From: Cryobacterium roopkundense
GTDB lineage: Bacteria > Actinomycetota > Actinomycetes > Actinomycetales > Microbacteriaceae
Assembly (NCBI RefSeq): GCF_014200405.1
Contig: NZ_JACHBQ010000001.1
Span: 4,216,001 to 4,280,000 of the forward strand
Reading direction: 5' to 3'
Length of the DNA: 64,000 nt
How positions within the stretch are numbered: position 1 is the stretch's first letter; every line of letters starts with the position of its first letter. The notes under the pieces were generated by a model. The model was not told the DNA's origin. It did no database searches and saw only the letters and a list, made by a program, of their open reading frames with translations. Position numbers and translations under genes: made by a program. Shown piece by piece: positions 51,089-59,662 of this stretch.

Positions 51089-52945
51089 CTAGACGAGCGT
51101 TCCCTTTTTGTGTGCCACGAGGGTGAGCCCGAGGCCGAGCATCAGCACGAGAGCGCCCACGGCGAGCATCGGTGCGAGGTGCGTACCGGTTGACGCGAGC
51201 GACGCGACCGGGGTGACCCGGAGTGCGGCGATCGAGCTGTTACCCGAAGCGGATGCCGTAAGCACGTCCGAGGCGGACGGCGCGCGGGCTCCTGGGGTCG
51301 TCGGGGTCGTCGGGGTCGTCGGAACGACCGGAACAACGGGGGTGACCGGTGTAACCGGGGTCGTGGGCGTAGTGGTCGAGTCGCCCACGACGCTCACAGC
51401 GTTGCCGCTGATCGTGACGGGCACGAACGCTGTCGGCGCGATCTGTGTACCGCCGAGGATGCTTCCGGTTCCCGTGGTGGTGGCTCCGGTTCCCGTGGTG
51501 CCGGTTGTCGGCGTGCCGGTCGTGGTGGTTCCGGTGGTGCTGGAGTCGCCGAGGATGCTGATGGCGTTTCCGGTTGCGGTCACCGGGGCGGTGATCGGTG
51601 CGACCACCCGGGTACCGCCGAGGACGGAGTCGGTGTCGGTGGTGGTGGCTCCGGTTCCCGTTCCGGTGGTGCCTGTTGTGGTCGTTCCGTTGGTGGTTCC
51701 GGCGGAGTTGGAGTCGCCGAGGACGCTGATGGCGTTGCCGGTGACGGCGACCGGGGCGGTCACTGTCGGGGCAACCTGGGTGCCGCTGGCGATGCCATCG
51801 GTTCCCGTGGTGGTGGCTCCGGTTCCCGTGGTGCCGGTTGTGGGTGTGCCGGTTCCTGTTGTTCCTGTGGTTCCGGTGGAGCTGGAGTCGCCGAGGACGC
51901 TGATGGCGTTGCCGGTGACGGCGACCGGGGCGGTGGCTGTCGGGGCGATCTGGGTGCCGCTGGCGATGCCGTCGGTTCCTGTGGTGGTGGCTCCGGTTCC
52001 CGTGGTGCCGGTTGTGGGTGTGCCGGTTCCTGTTGTTCCTGTGGTTCCGGTGGAGCTGGAGTCGCCGAGGACGCTGATGGCGTTGCCGGTTGCGGTCACC
52101 GGTGCAGTGATCGGGGCGACGACCTGGGTGCCGCCGAGTGTGGAGTCGGTGCCGGTGGTGCTGGGTCCGATTCCCGTTCCGGTGGTGCCGGTTGTCGGCG
52201 TGCCCGTGGTGGTTCCGGTGGAGCTGGAGTCGCCGAGGACGCTGATGGCGTTGCCGGTTGCGGTCACCGGTGCAGTGATCGGGGCGACGACCTGGGTGCC
52301 GCCGAGTGTGGAGTCGGTGCCGGTGGTGCTGGCTCCGGTTCCCCTTCCGGTGGTTCCGGTTGTCGGCGTGCCGGTCGTGGTGGTTCCGGTGGTGCTGGAG
52401 TCGCCGAGGACGCTGATGGCGTTGCCGGTGACGGCGACCGGTGCGGTGACTGTCGGGGCGATCTGGGTGCCGCCAGCAACGGAATCGGTTCCCGTGGTGG
52501 TCGGCGCCGCGGCGGTCGGTGCAGCTGCCGGAGTAGCCGCAGGTGTCGTGGTTCCGGCGGAATTCGAGTCGCCGAGAACACTGATCGCGTTACCTGTCAC
52601 TGCGACGGGTGCCGCGACAGGGGCAACAACCTGGGTGCCGCCGGCCACGGAGTCCGCGCCGGAAGTAGCGGGTGCTGCAGCGGGTGCCGGTGCGGCGGGT
52701 GCCGCAACGGGTGCCGGTGCGGTCATGGGGGCGGCCGCGGCGGTGGAGTCTCCGAGAATGCTGATGGCGTTCCCGGTGAGGGCGATCGGCAAGGCAACCT
52801 CGGTCACAACCTGGCTGCCCGATACGAGGCCGTCAGTGCCCGAGGTGATCGGTGCTTCGGCTGCATTGGCCGCACCGACGCCGATGAGCGAGATGCCCCC
52901 GACGAGTAGGGCGCACAAGAGGCCCTTTTTGACGAATGAATTCAT
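51089..52945 (-). CDS. Nine-repeat chaplin-like cell-wall-anchored surface protein (LASTG sorting signal)
   Basis: The 618-residue protein has a signal peptide (KKGLLCALLVGGISLIGVGA, cleavage after ANA) and nine repeats of about 35 residues following the pattern GTD..(L/A).GTQ..AP..APV..TGNAISVLGDS, separated by Thr/Gly-rich linkers. The C-terminus is LASTG, a hydrophobic helix and KK, a class E sortase signal. The repeat resembles the chaplin domain (short secreted, GNA(V/I)(S/A)V-type motif) but has no cysteines. AGGAGC precedes ATG 52945. Chaplins form amyloid-like surface films in Streptomyces, where long chaplins are anchored by LAxTG signals. A similar surface role is inferred here. Confidence 0.85.
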   Translation of the reverse strand: MNSFVKKGLLCALLVGGISLIGVGAANAAEAPITSGTDGLVSGSQVVTEVALPIALTGNAISILGDSTAAAAPMTAPAPVAAPAAPAPAAAPATSGADSVAGGTQVVAPVAAPVAVTGNAISVLGDSNSAGTTTPAATPAAAPTAAAPTTTGTDSVAGGTQIAPTVTAPVAVTGNAISVLGDSSTTGTTTTGTPTTGTTGRGTGASTTGTDSTLGGTQVVAPITAPVTATGNAISVLGDSSSTGTTTGTPTTGTTGTGIGPSTTGTDSTLGGTQVVAPITAPVTATGNAISVLGDSSSTGTTGTTGTGTPTTGTTGTGATTTGTDGIASGTQIAPTATAPVAVTGNAISVLGDSSSTGTTGTTGTGTPTTGTTGTGATTTGTDGIASGTQVAPTVTAPVAVTGNAISVLGDSNSAGTTNGTTTTGTTGTGTGATTTDTDSVLGGTRVVAPITAPVTATGNAISILGDSSTTGTTTTGTPTTGTTGTGATTTGTGSILGGTQIAPTAFVPVTISGNAVSVVGDSTTTPTTPVTPVTPVVPVVPTTPTTPTTPGARAPSASDVLTASASGNSSIAALRVTPVASLASTGTHLAPMLAVGALVLMLGLGLTLVAHKKGTLV

Positions 52946-53048
52946 GATGGTTCTGCTCCTGAATGAGTGATGGTGTGCTCCCCAGAAGGGAGACTTCGGT
53001 CTGCGTGTGACCTGCATCCCTGAAGCAGAGACGAGGTCGGCAGACCCA

Positions 53049-53963
53049 TCAGTCGGGAGAAGAACCCGGATCGAACGTGGGCGCTGTGGGAAGAACCTCA
53101 GTGCCGAATGAGGAGCCGGACGACACCAGTCGCACGGGTACAGGAGCGGCCAGGGGCGCGTCGGAGGCCGTGTTCAGGCCTCCTGCTGATCCGGTCTGAC
53201 CTGAGCTGCTGCCCGCCGGGGTCGGTAGGATCGCCTGTTCGGCGCTCCACCGCTGGGGTGCCCCGAACGGTCCGCCAGCGGGCGGTGCCTGCGAGAGAAC
53301 TGCTTCCGCGGCCGAGGTGTTCGGCACGGTGAACGATGTGCTGGCAACACCGGCGGAGGTCGATGTGCCTGAGGAGATCAGATCTGAGGTGGGCGCAACG
53401 GTCGGGGCCGGAGCGGCTGCCGAAGCCAGATCCACGAGGGGAGCCAGGGTTGCCTCCACCGGAACGATGGCCACGGCATCCGTTGCCAGGGTGACGACCG
53501 GAGCCACGACTGCGCTCACAGGGGTGGCGACGGCCGCGACGACCGGGGCGATCACGGCGGTGACGGGCGCGACCACGGCGGTGACGGGCGCGACCACGGG
53601 GGCGGCGATGGCGGCAGCGGATGCGACAACCGGCGCGAGAACGGGGGCGGCAATCGGCGCGGCAGCGGCAGCCACAGGCGCGACGACGGGGTCAAGGGCC
53701 TGGGCGACGGGCGCGACAATCGGAGCGACCGGGGCGGTCACCGGGGCAGCGAGGTCAGCGACCGGCGCGACAATGGGCGCGATCGGATCCGCGACGCTGC
53801 TGAGGCTGCTGAGCGGGGCGAGCCCGTCCGAGTCGGCCTCGGCCTCGCACGGAGCGGCGGCGCCGACGATCACGCACACGGCCGACCAGGCAACAGCGAG
53901 GGTCGCTCCGACGAGCACCAATCGGAGCGGGCGGGATGCCGCGCGAAAAATTACTGTATCCAT
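53049..53963 (-). CDS. Secreted Ala/Val/Pro-rich protein upstream of the chaplin-like gene
   Basis: The 304-residue protein has an N-terminal hydrophobic signal or anchor (LVLVGATLAVAWSAVCVIVG). A long low-complexity region built from APV/VAPV/PVTAVV-type units covers about residues 55-185, and a Ser/Thr/Gly-rich tail follows. There is no sorting motif. It is 103 bp upstream of the chaplin-like gene on the same strand, so it is a likely partner in the same surface structure. Function is not known. Confidence 0.65.
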   Translation of the reverse strand: MDTVIFRAASRPLRLVLVGATLAVAWSAVCVIVGAAAPCEAEADSDGLAPLSSLSSVADPIAPIVAPVADLAAPVTAPVAPIVAPVAQALDPVVAPVAAAAAPIAAPVLAPVVASAAAIAAPVVAPVTAVVAPVTAVIAPVVAAVATPVSAVVAPVVTLATDAVAIVPVEATLAPLVDLASAAAPAPTVAPTSDLISSGTSTSAGVASTSFTVPNTSAAEAVLSQAPPAGGPFGAPQRWSAEQAILPTPAGSSSGQTGSAGGLNTASDAPLAAPVPVRLVSSGSSFGTEVLPTAPTFDPGSSPD

Positions 53964-54161
53964 CGGGCACCCCCCTTTCGTGGGTCTCGTGTTGCCCTAG
54001 GTAAACATGCACAAATCACCCTGTCTATCCCCTTAGTGCCATTCGCAGCAATATCAGGCGTCTCGTAATGTCTGCGTAATAAGTGCAATCGGCGAGCGGG
54101 GCTCCGGATAGCTGGTATAGTTTTCAAGTTGCCTCCGAGCGTTTCAATCGGAAGTAACTGG

Positions 54162-54234
54162 GCGCCCGTAGCTCAGCGGATAGAGCAATTGACTACGGAT
54201 CAATAGGTCGGGGGTTCAAATCCCTCCGGGCGCA
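54162..54234 (+). tRNA. tRNA-Arg (anticodon ACG)
   Basis: The cloverleaf is complete. Acceptor GCGCCCG (54162-54168) pairs with CGGGCGC (54227-54233). The D-arm is AGCTCAGCGGATAGAGCA. The anticodon loop CTACGGA has anticodon ACG. The T-arm is GGGGGTTCAAATCCCTC, and the discriminator is A. A34 is the substrate of TadA, whose gene lies 3 kb downstream. Confidence 0.95.
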
Positions 54235-54241
54235 CATTGAG

Positions 54242-54272
54242 AAAGCGGTTCACTTCGGTGGGCCGCTTTTTT
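54242..54272 (+). terminator. Terminator of tRNA-Arg
   Basis: AAAGCGG pairs with CCGCTTT around an inner TTCG-containing loop, followed by T6. It starts 8 bp after the tRNA. Confidence 0.8.
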
Positions 54273-54510
54273 GTTGCCCGAGAGCGGGGCAATATCGCCC
54301 GAACGGGCAAACTGGGGGCAAGCTCAGGTACCATCAGCATAAGTGAGTAATTCTTACCTTTCGCTTCGTGGGCCACGTCCCACGTGTGCGACCGAGATTT
54401 CTCGCCGGGCGTTGTTCGGGCTCCCAGCGAGGAAGGCATTCCTGCGAGGGACTGCCTCGGTGGGGCGAGGGGTAGGGCCTTCGCCTCATCGCCACCCTTC
54501 GGGGGACCGA

Positions 54511-54951
54511 CTAATTCGTGGAACGCGTGCGCAGCCGATCACACAGCACTGTGAGCTGGCACAGCTCGTCGTTGCTGAGGGAATCGCCGATGCGATCGGT
54601 GATCGTGTCCATGTGCTGCACCGCGACGCGGCGAAAGAGCGCGAGCCCGCTGAGGGTGAGCTCCACGATGGCGCCTCGACCATCCTGCGGGTCCGCGAGC
54701 TTGCACACGTACCCACGGGACACGAGACGGTCAACGAGGCGGCTGACGCTGGGCTGGGTGAGCAGCACGTGCTCGTTGAGTTCCCGCAGACGGATGCGGC
54801 GGTCAGGCTGACGAGACAGGTTGAACATCACGTCGTACTCGTTGAGGGAAATATCCTTCGATGGAAAATCGGCGGCGAGGCCGCGCATGATGGCGACCTG
54901 GGCGCGGAAGAGCGATTCCCACGCTCCTACCGCCACGTTTCTGTCAGCCAC
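54511..54951 (-). CDS. MarR-family transcriptional regulator
   Basis: The 146-residue protein has the MarR winged helix: LNEYDVMFNLSRQPDRRIRL, recognition helix TQPSVSRLVDRLVSRGYVCK, and wing DPQDGRGAIVELTLSG. Flanking helices give dimerisation. There are no adjacent efflux or catabolic genes to suggest a target. It may act on its own promoter region downstream of 54951. Confidence 0.85.
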   Translation of the reverse strand: MADRNVAVGAWESLFRAQVAIMRGLAADFPSKDISLNEYDVMFNLSRQPDRRIRLRELNEHVLLTQPSVSRLVDRLVSRGYVCKLADPQDGRGAIVELTLSGLALFRRVAVQHMDTITDRIGDSLSNDELCQLTVLCDRLRTRSTN

Positions 54952-55377
54952 CGTGGATCCCCACCCATTCTCGTCCGCCGCGCCTCAGGGTAGCGGTCTC
55001 CACCAAGGATAGGGACTCCGTGCCGATCGGGTCGCATCCACTCGACACGTGTTGCGTGCCGGGCGGGAAGCGGCATGGAGGGAACTGTCAGGAGAAAAGG
55101 TCCCGGATGGGTGGCATCCGTTACTCATTCGTTATATATTCAGTAGGCGTCAACCGTTTGCTGTGGCGGAAGACGTGAAATGTGATTGCAGGACAACTCT
55201 TGGTGCAAGGGACGAGGGCCGGCCGTAGACTCTACGACCGGCCCTCAATCACGTGTCCGGCCGGTCGGGCGCTCAAAACCTGCACGCGCGCCCGCGATAC
55301 CGACCGCACGAGCAGCTTTGCCCCGCAGGAACGGGTGATGCGGATGCCGCAGGCCGTGAAGCGCCGCCGCCGTGCGA
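54952..55377. other. Long intergenic region with a strong hairpin
   Basis: There are 426 bp without a credible gene. It contains an AT-rich core (TCGTTATATATTCAG near 55131-55145), probably the MarR-gene promoter, and a GC-rich hairpin at 55214-55246 described separately. Confidence 0.5.
55214..55246. terminator. Strong GC hairpin
   Basis: GAGGGCCGG (55214-55222) pairs with CCGGCCCTC (55238-55246). After one mismatch, CGTAG pairs with CTACG inside. It lies 130 bp beyond the stop of the minus-strand winged-helix gene and probably ends that transcript. It lacks a T tract. Confidence 0.5.
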
Positions 55378-56061
55378 TTAGAAGCGGTCGGGGCTCGGGG
55401 TCGAGGCCTGGCGGATCGACACGTCTGCGTGACGGTCGAACCGGTAGCCCACGCCGCGAACCGTGCGCACGATGTCCTCGTAGCGGCCGAGCTTGGCGCG
55501 CAGGCGACGTACGTGCACGTCGATGGTTCGTTCGTTCGGGGTGTCCTCGTCGTCGCTCGCGTCCCACAGTGACGAGATGATCTCCGCGCGGTCGATCGTG
55601 CGGCCCTCTCGCAACACGAGGTACTGAAGTAGCTCGAACTCCTTGTAGGTGAGCGCTGCCGTCTCGTTGTCGAGGATCACGCGCTTGCGGGAGATGTCCA
55701 CGACCACGCCGCTGTGTGCGCGGTCGAGCTCGTCGACCTCTGTGCGGTGTTCGGCCAGCGCCGAGGGATCCTGCAGGGCGAGGCGCACCACGTCCACGTC
55801 GCGGCCGCCGGCGCCCTCGGGGGCCAGGGCTACCGCCGCGTAGGTCTCGGCGCTCGGCGCGAGGTCGCTCGCCAGGGCCTTGAGCGCCTCGACGATCCGG
55901 TGCAGGCTCGTTCCGGCCGCGGCCGCCTTGGCCTCATCGATGCCGACGTAGAGCACGAAGCCGCGAGCCTCGGTGCCCTGCGGCACGGCGCGAATGCGGG
56001 GAGCGGGCTGCTCGACGATCTTGAGTGCGGGGTGGGTGGAGTGAATGTGGGCGAGAGACAT
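55378..56061 (-). CDS. Orphan winged-helix regulator with OmpR-type effector domain
   Basis: The 227-residue protein has a C-terminal Trans_reg_C winged helix at about 125-215: VILDNETAALTYKEFELLQY, LWDASDDEDTPNERTIDVHV, RRLRAKLGRYEDIVRTVRGV, GYRFD. The N-terminal 110 residues are not a receiver domain (no DD/D/K pattern). They contain GFVLYVGIDEAKAAAAGTSL, perhaps a ligand-binding fold. The start is ATG 56061. No histidine kinase is adjacent. A Crp/GlxR-like site lies about 330 bp upstream. Confidence 0.8.
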   Translation of the reverse strand: MSLAHIHSTHPALKIVEQPAPRIRAVPQGTEARGFVLYVGIDEAKAAAAGTSLHRIVEALKALASDLAPSAETYAAVALAPEGAGGRDVDVVRLALQDPSALAEHRTEVDELDRAHSGVVVDISRKRVILDNETAALTYKEFELLQYLVLREGRTIDRAEIISSLWDASDDEDTPNERTIDVHVRRLRAKLGRYEDIVRTVRGVGYRFDRHADVSIRQASTPSPDRF

Positions 56062-56392
56062 GGGAGGAATCCTTGCGTGAAAGATCGGTGAACCCGGCGC
56101 CGTGGGCGACTGCAGGTTCGAAAATGAGGCACGTATGCCGGGTGTCGAAGGCTTCGGAACACGAAGCATCCGGGGAGTTCAGCCGCGACTCTCGCGGGGA
56201 ACTCGGTCAGCTACAGCAGCTAGTCGGTTAGCGACACATTCGACAACAGGCGACAGCGGAGGACCCGGCCATCATCATGCCGGCAGTCCCGGGGGCCTCG
56301 AGGGAGGTCAGGGGGCGTGCGGTGGTTGTCATAAATGTGAGTAAAGCGGAATATGACGTGGTGTGTCAATTCTGTGACAGCGGATGACGCGG

Positions 56393-56408
56393 TGTGACAC
56401 GCATCACA
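56393..56408. promoter_or_regulatory. Crp/GlxR-like binding site
   Basis: TGTGACACGCATCACA matches the TGTGA-N6-TCACA pattern of cAMP-responsive Crp/GlxR regulators perfectly in both half-sites. It is 332 bp before the winged-helix gene on its strand, rather far for direct control. Confidence 0.5.
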
Positions 56409-56568
56409 TCCATCACGTCGGTCCCGTCTGGGCGAATCCGTGGGAAAGCCCCTTTATGAGAAGGATTCTTTTACAGAAAGGTGATTTGTCAAAGTTCAGT
56501 GAATATTCCGCCCGTCGGCGCGTCTCGAGCCGCAGAACCTGCGGTCCGCCGGAGCGACAGACGTGCGA

Positions 56569-56610
56569 GGCGCGTCTGGTGCGGCTCGCGTGAGCCGCAC
56601 CGGACGCGCC
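56569..56610 (-). terminator. Long hairpin after upp
   Basis: Two 19-bp arms (56569-56587 and 56592-56610), with a single T-G wobble and a GCGT loop, lie 20 bp downstream of the upp stop on the minus strand. Confidence 0.7.
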
Positions 56611-56629
56611 GAGTGAGGATATGTGCGGG

Positions 56630-57262
56630 TCAGACCAGGCCGTAGAGACGGTCGCCGGCGTCGCCGAGGCCGGGCACGATATACCCGTGCTCATCGAGGC
56701 GTTCGTCGACGGCGCCGAGGATGATGGTCACTTCGCGTCCCGCGAGCGCCTTCTCCACCGCGGCGAGTCCCTCGGGGGCGGCGAGAATGCAGATGGCCGT
56801 CACGTCGGTAGCGCCGCGGGCGAACAGGAAGTTAATCGCCGCGATCAGAGAACCACCGGTGGCGAGCATCGGGTCGAGCACGAAGCACTGCCGGTCGGAC
56901 AGGTCGTCGGGCAGGCGCTCGGCGTACGTGGTGGGCTCAAGTGTCTCTTCATTGCGAGCCATGCCAAGAAACCCCACCTCGGCGGTGGGCAGCATCTTCA
57001 CCATGCCCTCGAGCATGCCGAGACCCGCACGCAGAATGGGCACAACGAGCGGCTTGGGGTCGCTGATACGCACACCCTGTGCCGGTGAAACGGGTGTCTG
57101 CACCGTGACGGCCTCCACGCGAACGCCGCGCGTGCCCTCGTACGCGAGGAGAGTCATCAACTCTTCGACGAGGGAACGGAAGAGGGGAGACGGAGTGGTT
57201 TGGTCCCGAAGCACGGTGAGCTTGTGCGTGATGAGCGGGTGGTCGGCTACGTGGACTCGCAT
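56630..57262 (-). CDS. upp: Uracil phosphoribosyltransferase
   Basis: The 210-residue protein has the full Upp pattern: N-terminal [46 protein letters not shown], the PRPP loop [10 protein letters not shown] and C-terminal [20 protein letters not shown] that holds uracil. It converts uracil and PRPP to UMP. The start is ATG 57262. The 58-bp gap to tadA contains divergent promoters. Confidence 0.96.
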   Translation of the reverse strand: MRVHVADHPLITHKLTVLRDQTTPSPLFRSLVEELMTLLAYEGTRGVRVEAVTVQTPVSPAQGVRISDPKPLVVPILRAGLGMLEGMVKMLPTAEVGFLGMARNEETLEPTTYAERLPDDLSDRQCFVLDPMLATGGSLIAAINFLFARGATDVTAICILAAPEGLAAVEKALAGREVTIILGAVDERLDEHGYIVPGLGDAGDRLYGLV

Positions 57263-57320
57263 AGGCTCAATTCTAGGCGCTCCCGGTCCGGGGCCACGGC
57301 GCTGCGCGGGAGGGAAACAC

Positions 57321-57794
57321 ATGGGTCGACACACCGAGTGGATGCGCCTGGCTCAGGGTGAAGCCCGCCTCGCCCTGGCCACCGGCGACGTGCCGGTGGG
57401 AGCGATCATCGTGGATACCGCGGGTGTCGTGATTGCACGCGGTCGAAACGAGCGCGAACTCCACCGAGACCCGACCCTGCACGCCGAGATCGTGGCCATT
57501 CGTGCGGCCGCGCGCGCCCTGGGCGACTGGCACCTGACCGGCTGTACGCTCGTGGTCACCCTCGAGCCGTGCGTCATGTGCGCCGGCGCCATTCTGGCCG
57601 CGCGCATTCCCTTGGTGGTCTTCGGCGCGTGGGACGAGAAGGCCGGCGCCGCAGGCTCGGTCTACGACGTGCTGCGCGACCGCCGGCTCAACCACCGGGT
57701 CGAGGTCTTCCCCGGCGTCGAAGAAGTGGAGTGTGGCGCGCTGCTGCGCAGCTTCTTCGACGATCCCGCGAGGCGCCCTACTCGAGGCCCTTGA
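57321..57794 (+). CDS. tadA: tRNA-specific adenosine deaminase
   Basis: The 157-residue zinc deaminase has the motif HAEIVAIR (His and catalytic Glu) and PCVMCAG (two Cys ligands) and the usual TadA N-terminus [20 protein letters not shown]. It converts A34 to inosine in tRNA-Arg(ACG), which is encoded at 54162-54234. GGGAGGGA precedes ATG 57321. Its 3' end overlaps the convergent CDF gene by 17 bp. Confidence 0.94.
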   Translation: MGRHTEWMRLAQGEARLALATGDVPVGAIIVDTAGVVIARGRNERELHRDPTLHAEIVAIRAAARALGDWHLTGCTLVVTLEPCVMCAGAILAARIPLVVFGAWDEKAGAAGSVYDVLRDRRLNHRVEVFPGVEEVECGALLRSFFDDPARRPTRGP

Positions 57795-58740
57795 TTACGA
57801 AGGCGTCGGTCGGCGGGTTCGCCGCATCGGGGTTGAACCAGACATCGGGTTCGAGGTAGATCACCCGCGCCAGCGGCACGGCCGCGCGGATGCGCTTCTC
57901 GACGGCGTCGATGTCGGCGGCCACGAGGGAGAAGCGCTTGTCGGAATCGACGGCGATCTTGGCGCCCACGAGCATCTCGTCGGGACCGAGATAGAGCGTC
58001 TTGAGGTGGATGATGCGCGCGGTCTCTGGCCCGTCGAGGATGGCGGCCTCTATCGCGTCAACGTCCTGCTCGCTCGCGCCCTCGCCCACGAGAAGGCTCT
58101 TGGTCTCGATGCCGAGGATGACGGCCACGAGCACGAGCAGCAGCCCGATGCCGATGGTGCCGATGGCGTCCCACGCCGGATCACCGGTCACCACGGTGAG
58201 GCCAACGCCGAGGAAGGCGAAGACCAGGCCGGTAAGCGCCGCAACGTCTTCGAGCAGCACGACGGGTAGCTCCGGGGCCTTGGCATGCCGAACGAACTGC
58301 ACCCAGCTCTGGGTGCCCCGCAGGTGGTTCGACTCCTTAATGGCGGTGCGCAGCGAGAAGCCTTCGAGTCCCATCGCGATCAGCAGCACGACAATGGGGA
58401 CCCAGGCGTTCACGAGCGGATGCGGGTGTTGCAGCTTGTTCACACCCTCGTACAGCGAGAAGACACCACCGATCGAGAACAGGATGATCGACACCACGAA
58501 GGCGTACACATAGCGTTCCCGGCCATAGCCGAACGGATGCTCAAGGTCGGCCCGCTTTTTCGCCTTGCGACCTCCCAGCAGCAGCAGAAGCTGGTTGCCG
58601 GCATCCGCTATGGAGTGCACGCCCTCGGCGAGCATGGAGGCCGAGCCGGACACCCCCCACGCGATGAATTTCGTGATCGCGATGCCGAGGTTGGCCGCGA
58701 AAGCCGCCACGATTGCCTTGTTGCCGCCGGATGCACTCAT
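57778..58740 (-). CDS. Cation diffusion facilitator (CDF) family transporter
   Basis: The 320-residue protein has six membrane helices and a C-terminal cytoplasmic domain. The metal-site motif HSIADAGNQLLLLLGGRKAK in helix 2 has the His/Asp pattern and a second LEDVAALTG motif lies in helix 5 (Asp). The HS.AD / ED.AA form suggests Fe/Zn or Mn rather than strictly Zn. It is in a tail-to-tail overlap with tadA. Confidence 0.9.
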   Translation of the reverse strand: MSASGGNKAIVAAFAANLGIAITKFIAWGVSGSASMLAEGVHSIADAGNQLLLLLGGRKAKKRADLEHPFGYGRERYVYAFVVSIILFSIGGVFSLYEGVNKLQHPHPLVNAWVPIVVLLIAMGLEGFSLRTAIKESNHLRGTQSWVQFVRHAKAPELPVVLLEDVAALTGLVFAFLGVGLTVVTGDPAWDAIGTIGIGLLLVLVAVILGIETKSLLVGEGASEQDVDAIEAAILDGPETARIIHLKTLYLGPDEMLVGAKIAVDSDKRFSLVAADIDAVEKRIRAAVPLARVIYLEPDVWFNPDAANPPTDAFVIKGLE

Positions 58741-58799
58741 GCGCCCATCCTAGGACGCACCCTCGGCAGGTTCGGAGGGCGCGAAAGTAGACTGATCTG

Positions 58800-59648
58800 A
58801 TGACTTCTACCAAAACCGTAACCCTGCCCACGATTGCTTTCCTCGGCGCCGGCTCCATGGCCCGCGCCGTTCTGGCTGGGCTGTTGAAGCCGGGAGTGCA
58901 CGTGGAGGGCGGCATCCGCACCACCAACCGCACCGAGGAGAAGGCCGCCGAACTCGCCGGAACGGAGGGCGTCACCGCCTTCGCCACCGCGGCCGACCCG
59001 GAAGCGAACCTCAAAGCGATCGCCGGCGCGAAGATCGTCGTCGTGGCCGTAAAGCCCTACATGGTGCCCGACCTGCTCGCCGAAATCGCCGATCACCTCG
59101 AGCCCGGCGCCCTCGTGATCAGCGTGTGCGCCGGCGTGACCGTGGCCACGTTTGAGTCGCTGCTGCCCGACACCGTGCACGTGATCCGCTCGATGCCCAA
59201 CACTCCCGCCGTCGTGGGTATGGCCGTCACCGGCCTGAGCGCCGGAACGCGTTCGACCGACGATGACCTCGCCGAGGCGCAGGCCCTGTTCGCCACCGTC
59301 GGCGACGTTCTCGTGGTTCCGGAGACCCAGCTCGATGCCCTCGGCACCATCTCCGGTTCCGGACCGGCCTACGTGTTCTACCTCATCGAGCAGCTTACGG
59401 AGACTGCCGTCGCGAAGGGCTTCACACCCGAGCAGGCCGCCGTGATGGTGAACGGCACCTTCCTCGGGGCGAGTGCGCTGCTCGCCGTGTCGGACAAGTC
59501 GCCCACCGAGCTGCGCCGCCAGGTGACGAGCCCCGGCGGCACGACCGAGCGTGCCGTGGCCGAGCTGCAGAAGGGCGGCGTGCGCGAACTCTTCGACATC
59601 GCAACGGATGCCGCCCTCGCGCGTTCCCGCGAGCTCGCCGCCTCCTAG
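58800..59648 (+). CDS. proC: Pyrroline-5-carboxylate reductase
   Basis: The 282-residue protein has N-terminal FLGAGSMARAVLAGLL Rossmann motif, VVVAVKPYMV, SMPNTPAVVGMAVTGLS and the ProC signature region ALGTISGSGPAYVFYLIEQL with LRRQVTSPGGTTERAVAELQ. It reduces pyrroline-5-carboxylate to proline with NADPH. It is divergent from the CDF gene with a 59-bp gap. Confidence 0.95.
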   Translation: MTSTKTVTLPTIAFLGAGSMARAVLAGLLKPGVHVEGGIRTTNRTEEKAAELAGTEGVTAFATAADPEANLKAIAGAKIVVVAVKPYMVPDLLAEIADHLEPGALVISVCAGVTVATFESLLPDTVHVIRSMPNTPAVVGMAVTGLSAGTRSTDDDLAEAQALFATVGDVLVVPETQLDALGTISGSGPAYVFYLIEQLTETAVAKGFTPEQAAVMVNGTFLGASALLAVSDKSPTELRRQVTSPGGTTERAVAELQKGGVRELFDIATDAALARSRELAAS

Positions 59649-59662
59649 CTCCTCCGCCGCCG

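Larger units (their letters stand above)
56062..56629. other. Long intergenic region upstream of the winged-helix gene
   Basis: These 568 bp lie between the winged-helix gene and upp. They hold a Crp/GlxR-like palindrome (56393-56408), several GTGAC/GTCA half-sites around 56360-56410, and the upp terminator (56569-56610). No credible protein frame is present. Confidence 0.5.

Noticed and set aside
51108..52970. 620-codon plus-strand frame opposite the chaplin-like gene
   Set aside because: It is a repetitive Val/Pro mirror of the repeats, without start signal or family. The minus strand has signal peptide, repeats and sorting motif.
54200..54439. 79-residue minus-strand frame ending RPEGFEPPTY
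   Set aside because: It runs through the tRNA-Arg gene. This ending is the well-known spurious translation of a tRNA.
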